Shown piece after piece: positions 53,308 through 61,340 of a DNA stretch of 61,340 nt. Under the pieces are notes generated by a model, which saw nothing but the letters and a program-made list of their open reading frames with translations, ran no database searches and had not been told where the DNA came from. The position numbers were made by a program, and so were the translations under genes. The stretch is taken from assembly GCA_903957365.1 (NCBI GenBank), contig CAJBPB010000259.1, positions 1-61,340 on the forward strand, given 5' to 3'. The DNA is from an uncultured Bacteroidota bacterium (lineage in GTDB: Bacteria > Bacteroidota > Bacteroidia > Bacteroidales > F082). The first letter of the stretch is position 1. Each line of letters starts with the position of its first letter.

Positions 53308-54032
53308 CTTCGGCTTGCCAATGCGAGTTTGGTGAAACTTAAAAACAAAGCGATCAGGCTGAGGAAATACAGAATATCCCGTGTGTCAATCACTCCACGG
53401 CTAATTGAACTGTAATGAGATGAAATTCCCATCTGTTTAATAAACAGATCAAAAGAACCAAACAACGAAAAAGAGAAAATCAGCTCAAATCCAAGGTACA
53501 TAAATCCACTGATGATGACGGCCAGAATAAATGAAAGTATTTGATTGTCGGTGATCGAACTACTGAAAATCCCAATGGCAGTAAAGGTTGCTCCAAGAAA
53601 AAACAATCCGATATAGGAACCCATGATTCCACCTGTATCAAGATTCCCTTTCGGTAAACCAAGTTGATAAACAGTAAAATAATAGATTATTGTTGGCAAT
53701 AATGAGAAAATTACCAGCGAAAGACTAGATAAATATTTTGCTGTAATTATCTGTAAATCAGAGATTGGTTTGGTAAGAAGCATCTCAATAGTTCCACTTT
53801 TTTGTTCATCGGCAAAGGAACGCATTGTAATGGCCGGTACCAAAAATAAAAATACGAAAGGAGCGAGTACGAATAATCCATCGAGATTGGCATAACCAAA
53901 ATCGAGAATATTGAACTCAGTCGAGAAAACCCAAAGGAAGAGACCGTTAATCAGCAAAAAAACTGCGATTACCAGATAACCGGTGAGTGAACTGAGAAAA
54001 CTATTGATTTCTTTCTTGAATAAAGCCAGCAT
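53301..54032 (-). CDS. gldF: Gliding-motility-associated ABC transporter permease GldF
   Basis: The start at 54032 (MLALFKKEINSFLSSLTGY) yields 243 residues, the normal GldF length; a longer version adds ten unlikely residues. Six hydrophobic helices are visible, in ABC-2 type permease arrangement. The cytoplasmic motif TMRSFADEQKSGTIEMLLTKPI is diagnostic for this permease class. It forms the membrane channel of the GldAFG transporter. It is the first gene of the three-gene unit gldF-gldG-DUF4340. Confidence 0.92.
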   Translation of the reverse strand: MLALFKKEINSFLSSLTGYLVIAVFLLINGLFLWVFSTEFNILDFGYANLDGLFVLAPFVFLFLVPAITMRSFADEQKSGTIEMLLTKPISDLQIITAKYLSSLSLVIFSLLPTIIYYFTVYQLGLPKGNLDTGGIMGSYIGLFFLGATFTAIGIFSSSITDNQILSFILAVIISGFMYLGFELIFSFSLFGSFDLFIKQMGISSHYSSISRGVIDTRDILYFLSLIALFLSFTKLALASRRW

Positions 54033-54152
54033 AGGAGATTCAACAAATAATATTTGTGGCAAAAGTAGGATTTTTTGGCGAATCAGATCGGATAGAGGGA
54101 TTTGATTTTGATAAATGGTTATGTAAAAATAAGTATATGATTGATTCTTTTC

Positions 54153-54614
54153 TTAATACCCGTATGCTCTGCCTTCCAATTTATCAACTCTCACCTTGAA
54201 AACGCAAATGCTTTTGACAGCCGGCTCACTAAACCGGTAGCCCTCGGCTTTGTATTGTTTCATGATAAAATGCAGTGCTTCCTCTTTCAATGTATAATCA
54301 GTAATAAACTCAACCTTTCCGTAAAGTAAAACTGAGCGGTATTTCATTGAATAACTGCAGCCTACAGATTTATCCTGGTAACGTAAAACATGGTCACTGC
54401 TGAACGAAACACAAACATCGGGCTGTTGGTTCAGAATTTCAATTTTTTTTCCTTCAGGTGCTGAATGCAGGTATAGCACATTTTCATGAAACCCGAAATT
54501 CATCGGCACCAGATAAGGTTTTCCGCTGGTATCAACCATAGCCACATTGCAATGTTCACATTTAAGAATAATCTCTTCCAGTTCTGATGGAATCGTAAGT
54601 GTGCGGTTCTTCAT
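54153..54614 (-). CDS. NimA-like pyridoxamine 5'-phosphate oxidase family flavoprotein
   Basis: This 153-residue protein shows the split-barrel FMN-binding pattern of the NimA/PNPOx-like group: ILKCEHCNVAMVDTSGKPYLVPMNFGF, LYLHSAPEGKKIEIL, VCVSFSSDHVL and YRSVLLYGKVEFI. Members use FMN or F420-type flavins as reductases, and some reduce nitroimidazoles. Length and motif order are normal. It is a monocistronic gene between two leftward units. Physiological substrate unknown. Confidence 0.87.
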   Translation of the reverse strand: MKNRTLTIPSELEEIILKCEHCNVAMVDTSGKPYLVPMNFGFHENVLYLHSAPEGKKIEILNQQPDVCVSFSSDHVLRYQDKSVGCSYSMKYRSVLLYGKVEFITDYTLKEEALHFIMKQYKAEGYRFSEPAVKSICVFKVRVDKLEGRAYGY

Positions 54615-54752
54615 ATTTCTACAAAATTTAACAGTGCAATTTTGATGTAAAATTACGAACTATTCTCTAATGGAAACAGATCAATTTGTTCCTGAGTCAA
54701 TGAAAAATTGAATGGAAATATTGGATTATGCAGAGTAATTCATTGAATACAA

Positions 54753-57569
54753 TCAATACAGGGATGAGAAATTTATTCCGAATATGAATTCAGGAGCCCA
54801 TATTTCATCCTCGAAAGTATGACTTAATCGAAAACCAAGGCTTACCGGTGCTGGCCAGTTAAAAAAGTGCCAATCACTGTATAATTCAATACCGGCAGAA
54901 CTGATTGTCGTTTCCGGAGAAGAGTGTTCCAGATACATGAAATCGGAAAAAACTCCACCGCGTATCCGGTTCAGATAAAGTACTGCAGGAATATCCATGT
55001 CAGGATAAAGAATAGGGAAAGCATAATCGGCTCTGAAGGACAAGGCAGAACCATAAAAAATGTCATTATAACCACGTGGCACACTTAACAACCCTGCAAA
55101 ATCGTAATCACCTTCATTATACCATTGCTTGCCGGCGAAGAGCTTCAATCCATGGTGTTTTATAAATCCTGGAAAGTAAAATGTTGCCCCCAGCATCGTC
55201 TGATTTGAAGGTGTTTCATCAAAAGGAGAATGTCTGAAAACGAATTGGTACGTCTGTCCCCAACGTGGATAAAGGTCACGCAGTGAGGTCCGGGCATGGT
55301 GATAATAATACAGATCGTAACTAAGTGATTGGGTAAGATCGTGTTTAAAATCCAAGCCAACAGATGGATCCATGTCCTTTTTGATCAATTGGTAACCGAT
55401 TCGTGGTTGAAATCCCCTGATCCATTTATCCTTTGTGAAATTTAAGGGTAATTTAACTCCAGAACTTATGACCGTTTCCCTCCATTTCAAATCATATTTT
55501 TCGCCTTCGTGTGTGGTTTGATCACGTCGCATACCGCTGCTTATTCCGGCATCAATAACAGGGTACCAGCCGTAATATTCCAGATTGAAAGCAGTTTTTC
55601 CTGTTTGTTCGTTCATATCATACTGATAACCAGCCTGCGCAACCATTGTGCCAAGCGTATTCTGCGAAAGAATACTCGCACCTATTCCACCTGTTTGGTT
55701 GATCCCGTCAATATATACAGGTGCCCAACTGTGAATATTAAATATATGGGATATTTTCCGATAGTCCTTAACAGGAAACATTCTTTCAGAATTTTTAACG
55801 CCATCAATCGAAAAAAGACTCATCTTACTTAGTTGATCGGCCATTGGGAATACGGTCTTTGTTGTGATATTGACCGGACTGTTTAAAAGTTCAGTGGGTT
55901 TCATTCTGGCAATAAAAAAGCCATCTGCATCATAATCAGCGTAAACCAGACGGTTTGTTGCATCAAATGTGGCATCTGTTGCTCCAAATCCCGATGAGGT
56001 AAGTTGTTTTATCTTTTTGGTGTCAAAATCGAGGGAAAAAATATTACTGATTCCGGTATAAGGAGCCGAAAAATATACCTGCTTTTCGGTAACTGCTGAA
56101 ACAGCAATATCATCATAGGTGAAAGGGGTTAAAAACTGATATTCACCACTGATGGTATTGATCAGCATAATCGATTTTCCTTGCTGACAAACAGCAACTG
56201 TAACAACATCCCTGTTGTTCGGATGCCAGCGTGGTGTTTGAAAAAAAAGCGAATCATTGTTAAAACTGTAAATAGTTTCGGCAGTTTCAGTTTGGATTAC
56301 CTGGATGGAATGCTTACCGTAAGTGTCTGTTTGTGAAGCGACTATTTTTAAATTATCGGGTGAAAGGGCAGGGGCGAACAGTTTGCTTTTGAAAGTAATC
56401 TGTTTGATTTCACCACTTTTTATGTCACCTGTTTTTATTACTGAATAATCACGGTTTGCCCACCTTAGGTCTGGTTGAAACTCATGCCAGACTACCAGAT
56501 TGTCATTGGCTGATAAACTCTGTTTCAAAATGGATCCGGGCGTAAATAGTACCTTTTCAGTTCCATCATTGATTTGAACAATTCGGGTTTGGTCATCCAT
56601 AGAACTTTTTATTGCTACAATGCTTCCATCAGACAGTTGTTGTGGAAAACGGTAATTTGTATAATCTTTCGTTTTATTTGTCAACCTTTCATTTTCAGTA
56701 TATTGAATCGAATCGAATTCCTTTTTCCAACGATCAAACAGTTCATACATAGTTTCTTTATACAAATTGTTCTTTCCATAACCAGTCTCATTTTTTAGTC
56801 CGATTGTAAATGGAAAAAATGAAAAGGGTTTGCGGGCAGTAAATTGAAGTGGTTTCTCCCAAAACATTGCCCCATATTTTATTTTGTTGTGAGCAACCAA
56901 AAAATAACCCAGTTCATAAGCATTGGGTGTATAGTCTTTGAATGATCCGAAATAAGCTTTGTCATATACATAATACCCTTTCTGGATTAGTTGTGCGCGC
57001 AAACCTGCTTCAAATAAAGGTTGTCGTCCCCGACCACTATTACTCATGGCAGTTTCATTTGCAACAGCATCGCCTTCAATAAACCAGATCGGTATAAATA
57101 ATCCCAGCATCGCTGCAGTACCCTGCTGCCCGAAAACGGTTGATACAGCACGACCAAATCCGGTATTTAATTTGCTGATTTGTGCAATGTGCCTTAGTTC
57201 ATGTGAAGCTAATTGCTTGTACCATTCCTGTGCATAACCATCCTGAGGAGGTGTATGAAAAAACTCAGTCCGTTTGGGCGCCCAGGCTACCATGGCATTG
57301 GAAATAATGCTCTGGGTATGTAACACAATATCCATTTGTGTAGGAGGCGATTTTAAATCGGATAAACTGGCTTTGAATGTAGTATCAAGCAGATTAGCAA
57401 GCAGTTGGGCGTCAAAATAATTTCCGTCAGGAAAAATTAGCCTGAAATATTCTGTGTTGATCTGCTTCCATTTAACTGAAGCCGGGTCTTGCCCGGTGAT
57501 ATAATATTGTGCTTCTATCCTGCTAAATGATAGGATCAACAGCAGAAATAACGCGGTTTTTTTTATCAT
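54753..57569 (-). CDS. Outer-membrane fusion: gluzincin-type peptidase domain, TolB-like propeller, C-terminal beta-barrel
   Basis: This 938-residue protein has a signal peptide (LLILSFSRIEAQ). Residues ~35-280 resemble a peptidase-MA-like zinc metallopeptidase: HELRH at 123-127 is an HExxH motif, and WFIEGDAVANE about 40 residues later offers the third zinc ligand. Residues ~290-600 contain TolB/WD40-like PD40 repeats (FAPALSPDNLKIVASQTD, QTPRWHPNNRDVVTVAV). The remaining ~300 residues alternate polar and aromatic positions and end in FGINFSSLY, as outer-membrane beta-barrels do. The protein would sit in the outer membrane with peptidase and propeller in the periplasm or outside. I know no characterised member; a role in envelope protein handling is a guess. 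Confidence 0.8.
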   Translation of the reverse strand: MIKKTALFLLLILSFSRIEAQYYITGQDPASVKWKQINTEYFRLIFPDGNYFDAQLLANLLDTTFKASLSDLKSPPTQMDIVLHTQSIISNAMVAWAPKRTEFFHTPPQDGYAQEWYKQLASHELRHIAQISKLNTGFGRAVSTVFGQQGTAAMLGLFIPIWFIEGDAVANETAMSNSGRGRQPLFEAGLRAQLIQKGYYVYDKAYFGSFKDYTPNAYELGYFLVAHNKIKYGAMFWEKPLQFTARKPFSFFPFTIGLKNETGYGKNNLYKETMYELFDRWKKEFDSIQYTENERLTNKTKDYTNYRFPQQLSDGSIVAIKSSMDDQTRIVQINDGTEKVLFTPGSILKQSLSANDNLVVWHEFQPDLRWANRDYSVIKTGDIKSGEIKQITFKSKLFAPALSPDNLKIVASQTDTYGKHSIQVIQTETAETIYSFNNDSLFFQTPRWHPNNRDVVTVAVCQQGKSIMLINTISGEYQFLTPFTYDDIAVSAVTEKQVYFSAPYTGISNIFSLDFDTKKIKQLTSSGFGATDATFDATNRLVYADYDADGFFIARMKPTELLNSPVNITTKTVFPMADQLSKMSLFSIDGVKNSERMFPVKDYRKISHIFNIHSWAPVYIDGINQTGGIGASILSQNTLGTMVAQAGYQYDMNEQTGKTAFNLEYYGWYPVIDAGISSGMRRDQTTHEGEKYDLKWRETVISSGVKLPLNFTKDKWIRGFQPRIGYQLIKKDMDPSVGLDFKHDLTQSLSYDLYYYHHARTSLRDLYPRWGQTYQFVFRHSPFDETPSNQTMLGATFYFPGFIKHHGLKLFAGKQWYNEGDYDFAGLLSVPRGYNDIFYGSALSFRADYAFPILYPDMDIPAVLYLNRIRGGVFSDFMYLEHSSPETTISSAGIELYSDWHFFNWPAPVSLGFRLSHTFEDEIWAPEFIFGINFSSLY

Positions 57570-57584
57570 TTTTAAGTCGATAAT

Positions 57585-58277
57585 CTAGGTTGTAAAGGAT
57601 TCAAAGAATTTCCAGGGAACGCCTTTTGGAGCCGGAGCCTGTATACGAATCATTTCTTTTTTGACCGGATGTTCAAATGAAATTTTCCATGCGTGCAAAC
57701 ATATTGAGCCATCGTCGTTCGACCTGTCATAGCCATATTTGAGGTCGCCTTTGATTGGACAACCGATAGCTGATAGTTGAGCTCTTATCTGGTGATGCCT
57801 TCCTGTAAGTAATTCTATTTCAAGTAAATGAAAGTTATCGGACGATGCAATCAAGCGGTAGTTGAGCCGTGCAAGCTTAGCACCTTTCTGATCAGAACGA
57901 ACAATGAAAGACTTGTTTTTTTCTTCGTTTTTCAACAAATAATTCTCAAGTTGTGCTTCGTCCATTTTTGGACGTATTTTCACGATTGCAAGATAGTTTT
58001 TTGCAAAATCCCGGTCTTTTATCATTACAGTGAGTCGCGACAATGCTTTGCTTGTTTTAGCAAATACTACTGCCCCACTAACCGGCCGGTCAATCCGATG
58101 CACCAATCCGGCGAACACCTCTCCAGGCTTATTATATTTTACTTTAATATAACTTTTTACATCATCGAGCAAACTAACATCTCCCGTTTTGTCTCCCTGG
58201 ACTATTTCTGAAGGAAGTTTATTAACGATGAGGATGTGGTTATCTTCGAAAAGGATGCGTTGAGCAATATCCGACAT
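57585..58277 (-). CDS. RluA-family pseudouridine synthase
   Basis: This 230-residue protein carries the RluA signature GLVHRIDRPVSGAVVFAKT with catalytic Asp63, plus LLEIELLTGRHHQIRAQL and GDLKYGYDRS. It isomerises uridine to pseudouridine in rRNA or tRNA. There is no S4 RNA-binding domain at the N-terminus, as in shorter RluA/RluC-type enzymes. Which RNA position it modifies cannot be told from sequence. It ends only 15 bases before the start of the downstream metallopeptidase fusion gene, so the two may be co-transcribed. Confidence 0.92.
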   Translation of the reverse strand: MSDIAQRILFEDNHILIVNKLPSEIVQGDKTGDVSLLDDVKSYIKVKYNKPGEVFAGLVHRIDRPVSGAVVFAKTSKALSRLTVMIKDRDFAKNYLAIVKIRPKMDEAQLENYLLKNEEKNKSFIVRSDQKGAKLARLNYRLIASSDNFHLLEIELLTGRHHQIRAQLSAIGCPIKGDLKYGYDRSNDDGSICLHAWKISFEHPVKKEMIRIQAPAPKGVPWKFFESFTT

Positions 58278-58297
58278 AAATGTTATATATGTTATTT

Positions 58298-58337
58298 GTT
58301 ACTTGTTACTTGTTTCTAGTAACCAGTAACAAGTCAC
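58298..58337. repeat. Tandem/inverted GTTACTTG-type repeat between panB and the pseudouridine synthase gene
   Basis: GTTACTTGTTAC (58298-58309) is nearly the reverse complement of GTAACAAGTCAC (58326-58337), with one mismatch, allowing a hairpin. Further related units (ACCAGTTACCAGTCACC) extend to about 58354. Such simple GTTACTTG/CCAGTAAC arrays are intergenic repeats; the hairpin may slow transcription leaving panB. Confidence 0.5.
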
Positions 58338-58370
58338 CAGTTACCAGTCACCAGGTATTTATTCAAATGC

Positions 58371-59186
58371 TTAATATTGTTCACGTTCGCTTGGGAAATT
58401 CATCGCTTTTACATCGTTGATATAAACACCAACAGAACCTTTGATTTCTTCGTAAAGATTATGGTAACGACGAAGAAAACGAGGTGAAAATTTCTGGTTA
58501 ATTCCCAGCATATCATGTAATACCAATACTTGTCCATCACAACCTGCACCAGCGCCTATACCAATTGTAGGAATTCTTACAGACTGGGTAACTTCAGTTG
58601 CAAGGTGAGCCGGGATTTTTTCAAGCACGATTCCAAAGCATCCGGCCTGTTCAAGTATTTTGGCATCACGACGAAGTTTTTCGGCTTCTTTTTCTTCGGT
58701 TGCCCTCACCACATAAGTGCCAAATTTATTGATGCTTTGCGGTGTCAATCCCAAATGACCCAGAATTGGAATTCCGGCACTAAGGATTCGGTTAATCGAC
58801 TCAACAATTTCTTCGCCACCTTCCATCTTTACAGCATTAGCTCCCGATTCTTTCATAATACGGATGGCTGAATGCAACGCTTCTTTTGAGTCACCCTGGT
58901 AAGTGCCAAAAGGCATATCAACCACTACCAATGATCGGTTTACTGCACGCATCACCGAGGAGGCGTGATAAATCATTTCATTCAAAGTGATGGGTAAAGT
59001 GGTTTTATGACCTGCCATCACATTCGAAGCGCTGTCTCCAACCAGAATCACATCAATTCCAGATTCGTCCAGAATTTTCGCCATTGAGAAATCATAGGCG
59101 GTGAGCATGGCTATTTTTTCGCCTTTGAGCTTCATTTCCTGAAGTACGTGGGTGGTTATTTTTGGAATGTCCTGCGATAAATACAT
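58371..59186 (-). CDS. panB: 3-methyl-2-oxobutanoate hydroxymethyltransferase
   Basis: This ~271-residue enzyme makes ketopantoate from 2-oxoisovalerate and methylene-tetrahydrofolate, the first step of pantothenate synthesis. Start at 59186 ([14 protein letters not shown]) is preferred to a longer frame whose leader overlaps the predicted promoter. Conserved blocks are present: [69 protein letters not shown] and [21 protein letters not shown]. Length and motifs are those of functional PanB. It is separated from the downstream synthase gene by a repeat-rich spacer. Confidence 0.95.
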   Translation of the reverse strand: MYLSQDIPKITTHVLQEMKLKGEKIAMLTAYDFSMAKILDESGIDVILVGDSASNVMAGHKTTLPITLNEMIYHASSVMRAVNRSLVVVDMPFGTYQGDSKEALHSAIRIMKESGANAVKMEGGEEIVESINRILSAGIPILGHLGLTPQSINKFGTYVVRATEEKEAEKLRRDAKILEQAGCFGIVLEKIPAHLATEVTQSVRIPTIGIGAGAGCDGQVLVLHDMLGINQKFSPRFLRRYHNLYEEIKGSVGVYINDVKAMNFPSEREQY

Positions 59187-59220
59187 GGTTTTCAATTTTT
59201 TTAAATTATAGATGAATATA

Positions 59221-59228
59221 CAAAGGTA
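59221..59228 (-). promoter_or_regulatory. -7 promoter element for panB
   Basis: TACCTTTG on the minus strand matches TAnnTTTG, 34 bases upstream of the chosen panB ATG. A TTTG lies further upstream at non-ideal spacing (26 bases). Confidence 0.35.
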
Positions 59229-59304
59229 AAGCATTATCAATCTGTGAAACTAAACAAATATTTGCAAAAAGCGGCTTTCGTTACAGTGAATTCCGAAAAA
59301 GACT

Positions 59305-59312
59305 TACTTTTG
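59305..59312 (+). promoter_or_regulatory. -7 promoter element for the DUF4249-like gene
   Basis: TACTTTTG matches TAnnTTTG 19 bases before the ATG at 59332, the expected place for a short leader. The -33 side is not clear. Confidence 0.35.
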
Positions 59313-59331
59313 AAACATATTTAAAGAAATA

Positions 59332-60303
59332 ATGAAAAAGTCACTTTTTTTGATAATTATACTTACCTCATTTCTTTTTTCGTGCAGTACTGAGGTAGAT
59401 AATTATGCTGATTATAAGGATATTACTATCGTTTATGGTATGCTTGAAACGGGTGTAGATACCACTTTCGTTAAAATTACCAAAGCGTTTCTTGGACCTG
59501 GAAATGCACTTTTGATTGCCCAGAACCCTGATTCAAGTAATTATCCAGGAAAATTAAATGTGACACTTTCAGGAAAAAAGAATGGTATTGACCTTCCTGT
59601 GATCACACTCGATACTGTTACAATACATACAAAACTCGCAGGTGATTCAATCTTCTATTTCCCGAATCAATTATTGTATTACACCAGATCTGCAATTGAT
59701 GCAGCCGCTACCTATATTCTGAAGATTGAAAAGCCCACAGAAACAGTTTCTTCTACTTCAAAAGTTGTTCAGTCTTTCGTTATTTCGCAACCTACAAATC
59801 GTATCAATTTTGCATCCTCTGTACCTACACAAATTAAATGGAATTCGGCAGTTAACGGACGTCGTTATGAAGTGGTTTTGCGTTTCAATTATAAGGAACT
59901 GCAGCCTGGAAATCCAGATACACTTGATAAATATATGATCTGGAACATGGGTATGATTAAGTCCAATACCAATACAGGCGGCGAGGCACTGGAAGTTTCG
60001 TATTTGGGAGATGATTTTTACACACGTTTAGGGCAGGAACTTGAAAATATTCTGAATGTGAAACGTTGGGCAGGTAAGGCGGAAGTGACAATTTCATGCG
60101 GTGCTGATGAACTGAGCACATTTATCGATGTCAGTGAACCCAGTAACAGTATCGTGCAGGAAATACCGAACTTCTCGAATATCGAAAATGGTTATGGAAT
60201 CTTCTCCTCACGATTGAATTATACCCGACAATACCCGTTGACTGTTCAGAGCGAACTTAAACTTGTTGAAAACTATGATTGGGGATTTGCCTTAAACCGC
60301 TAA
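59332..60303 (+). CDS. Lipoprotein, DUF4249-like
   Basis: This 323-residue lipoprotein has the lipobox FLFSC near residue 18. It opens with DITIVYGMLETGVDTTFVKITKAF, the pattern I associate with Bacteroidota DUF4249 proteins (an initial beta strand, 'VYGxL', then a substrate-like loop), and has several Ig-like beta segments (AATYILKIEKPT, PTQIKWNSAVNGRRYEVVLRF). DUF4249 genes are often next to TonB-dependent receptors, but none is visible here. The function is unknown, and the family assignment is moderate. Confidence 0.7.
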   Translation: MKKSLFLIIILTSFLFSCSTEVDNYADYKDITIVYGMLETGVDTTFVKITKAFLGPGNALLIAQNPDSSNYPGKLNVTLSGKKNGIDLPVITLDTVTIHTKLAGDSIFYFPNQLLYYTRSAIDAAATYILKIEKPTETVSSTSKVVQSFVISQPTNRINFASSVPTQIKWNSAVNGRRYEVVLRFNYKELQPGNPDTLDKYMIWNMGMIKSNTNTGGEALEVSYLGDDFYTRLGQELENILNVKRWAGKAEVTISCGADELSTFIDVSEPSNSIVQEIPNFSNIENGYGIFSSRLNYTRQYPLTVQSELKLVENYDWGFALNR

Positions 60304-60405
60304 AAACCAATATACATAAAACCTTTTCAGTTCTGTAGGGTTGAAGGTATGTGCTAAATAACTTTTCTAATCCAATAAACTTAACCATATTATTGATAAG
60401 TCAAA

Positions 60406-61020
60406 GTGGAAACTTCTGATAGCTATATTGAAATCATCAATCGAAGTGAAGGATTGTACAAGGAGAAAGGCAGTAAATTTATTGCGATTGCTTTGCCCGT
60501 GCACTCTGAAGAAGAGGTAAAACAACAATTACTGGCGATCAGAAAAGAATATTATGATGCGCGACACCACTGTTACGCTTATATTATCGGAGCGGATAAA
60601 TCAAATTCTAAATCGAATGATGATGGCGAACCCTCAGGTACAGCTGGAAAACCAATTCTGAATCAGCTATTATCAAAGGAACTTACGAATACTTTGGTTG
60701 TCGTTATCAGGTATTTTGGCGGTACTAAATTAGGTGTTAGTGGTTTGATTGTGGCCTATAAAACTGCTGCCAGAGAAGCCCTCGAAACAGCTAAATTCAG
60801 GTATAAGACTGTAAATGAGGTGTTTTCGTTGCATTTTGGTTATGTATTGGTGAACGAAGTGATGCGATTGATTAAAGAAGAAAATCTTGAAACCCGCAAT
60901 CAGAAATTTGAAGAGACATGCATGCTGGAAGTGATAATCAGGAAAAATGAAGCAGAGAAAATATCAGGAAAATTCAAAAATATTTACGGTGTTGAGGTTA
61001 AATTTATTGAAACATACTAG
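60406..61020 (+). CDS. yigZ: YigZ/IMPACT family protein
   Basis: This 204-residue protein starts at a GTG. It has the UPF0029/IMPACT N-terminal domain with KEKGSKFIAIALPV, ARHHCYAYIIG, the signature DDGEPSGTAGKPIL and VVIRYFGGTKLGVSGLIVAYK. A smaller C-terminal ferredoxin-like domain (~140-204) completes the usual two-domain structure. The family is conserved in most bacteria; eukaryotic IMPACT affects translational control, but the bacterial role is unsettled. No clear Shine-Dalgarno sequence precedes the GTG. Confidence 0.9.
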   Translation: METSDSYIEIINRSEGLYKEKGSKFIAIALPVHSEEEVKQQLLAIRKEYYDARHHCYAYIIGADKSNSKSNDDGEPSGTAGKPILNQLLSKELTNTLVVVIRYFGGTKLGVSGLIVAYKTAAREALETAKFRYKTVNEVFSLHFGYVLVNEVMRLIKEENLETRNQKFEETCMLEVIIRKNEAEKISGKFKNIYGVEVKFIETY

Positions 61021-61165
61021 CAATTAATGTGTTAATGTTTTTATTTTTTGGTTTTTTTAAAACTCTAATTACAACGAAAAAAGTAATAAATCAATAACAG
61101 AAACCTCGATTAATGTAAGCGCGGTTGATTTAAAAAGAGATAGGCTTATTATTTACCAGCTAGTC

Positions 61166-61340
61166 ATGAACAATCTTGGTGAAAAAATTAATGAACTTTA
61201 TCCGGATGAAGAGGAGAGAAAAAATGCTATTTTAGAATGCTCTTCATGGGCAAAAGGAAAAGAATTAGAAGAATTATTTTATAAAGCGTTAGCTTCTGGA
61301 AATATTCAAGTATTAGAAATTCTCCTAGAACAAGATTCAA
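61166..61340 (+). CDS. Start of an unrecognised protein (3' truncated by window edge)
   Basis: An open frame with ATG at 61166 runs off the window: MNNLGEKINELYPDEEERK is followed by a helical stretch ending ALASGNIQVLEILLEQDS. The last part resembles an ankyrin-like helix pair (GNIxVLEILLE). The frame is open back to 61061 after a TAA, so an upstream non-ATG start is possible. Nothing more can be said without the missing sequence. Confidence 0.45.
   Translation, partial: MNNLGEKINELYPDEEERKNAILECSSWAKGKELEELFYKALASGNIQVLEILLEQDS

Noticed and set aside
58298-58354. CRISPR-like or mobile origin for the GTTACTTG/CCAGTAAC repeats
   Set aside because: The units are short, degenerate and directly adjacent with no spacers; simple slippage or hairpin repeats explain them.
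1-61340. tRNA, rRNA, CRISPR arrays, insertion-sequence transposases
   Set aside because: No T-loop-like, repeat-spacer or transposase patterns were seen on reading both strands by eye; a tRNAscan or IS search could still find something small.

Overview
The window reads as chromosomal DNA from a member of the Bacteroidota, most likely class Bacteroidia. The evidence is a SusC/SusD pair, TAnnTTTG-type promoter elements, a protein with a type IX secretion tail, the gliding-associated genes gldF/gldG, and A-rich leaders with little Shine-Dalgarno sequence. I cannot name the genus. No tRNA, rRNA, CRISPR array or transposase was found.

Positions 3-41349 form one large glycan-utilisation locus. It opens with the 3' part of a membrane-spanning propeller/HTH regulator. 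A plus-strand array follows: SusC, SusD, a LamG surface lipoprotein, four consecutive PF10091 (GH144-type, endo-beta-1,2-glucanase family) proteins, two secreted ADP-ribosylglycohydrolase-fold proteins, GH31, a GH43-like protein with a discoidin domain, an SGNH esterase and GH3. An 18-bp perfect inverted repeat separates this array from a converging minus-strand block: a fifth PF10091 protein, a discoidin/six-hairpin protein, an MFS sugar transporter with a ~200-residue insertion, a cytoplasmic GH35-type protein and a GH94 enzyme resembling 1,2-beta-oligoglucan phosphorylase. A secreted alpha/beta-hydrolase esterase diverges from this block.

Taken together, the locus looks like a complete pathway for beta-1,2-glucan, probably the periplasmic or cyclic beta-1,2-glucans of other bacteria. 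SusCD and the lipoprotein would bind and import the glucan. The PF10091 enzymes would cut it into sophoro-oligosaccharides. Esterases, GH31 and the GH43-like protein may remove substituents or odd linkages. GH3 would release glucose in the periplasm, or the MFS carrier would import oligosaccharides for phosphorolysis (GH94) and transglycosylation (GH35) in the cytoplasm. The two ADP-ribosylglycohydrolase-like proteins and the six-hairpin protein have no obvious assigned role and are the best candidates for new enzymology.

Positions 41350-42481 hold a small accessory patch: a low-molecular-weight tyrosine-phosphatase-like gene and a coupled small zinc-binding-type gene broken by a TGA codon. 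Short inverted GGTGCTAA copies bracket the pair.

Positions 42482-61340 look like ordinary chromosome: a GAF/receiver-like/PEP-pyruvate-binding protein, a response regulator lacking its phospho-acceptor, a cyanophycinase-like protein with a type IX tail, glutamate dehydrogenase with a clear terminator, a small lipoprotein, the DUF4340-gldG-gldF cluster, a NimA-like flavoprotein, a metallopeptidase-TolB-barrel fusion, an RluA pseudouridine synthase, panB, a DUF4249-like lipoprotein, a YigZ protein, and the start of an unrecognised gene running off the end.
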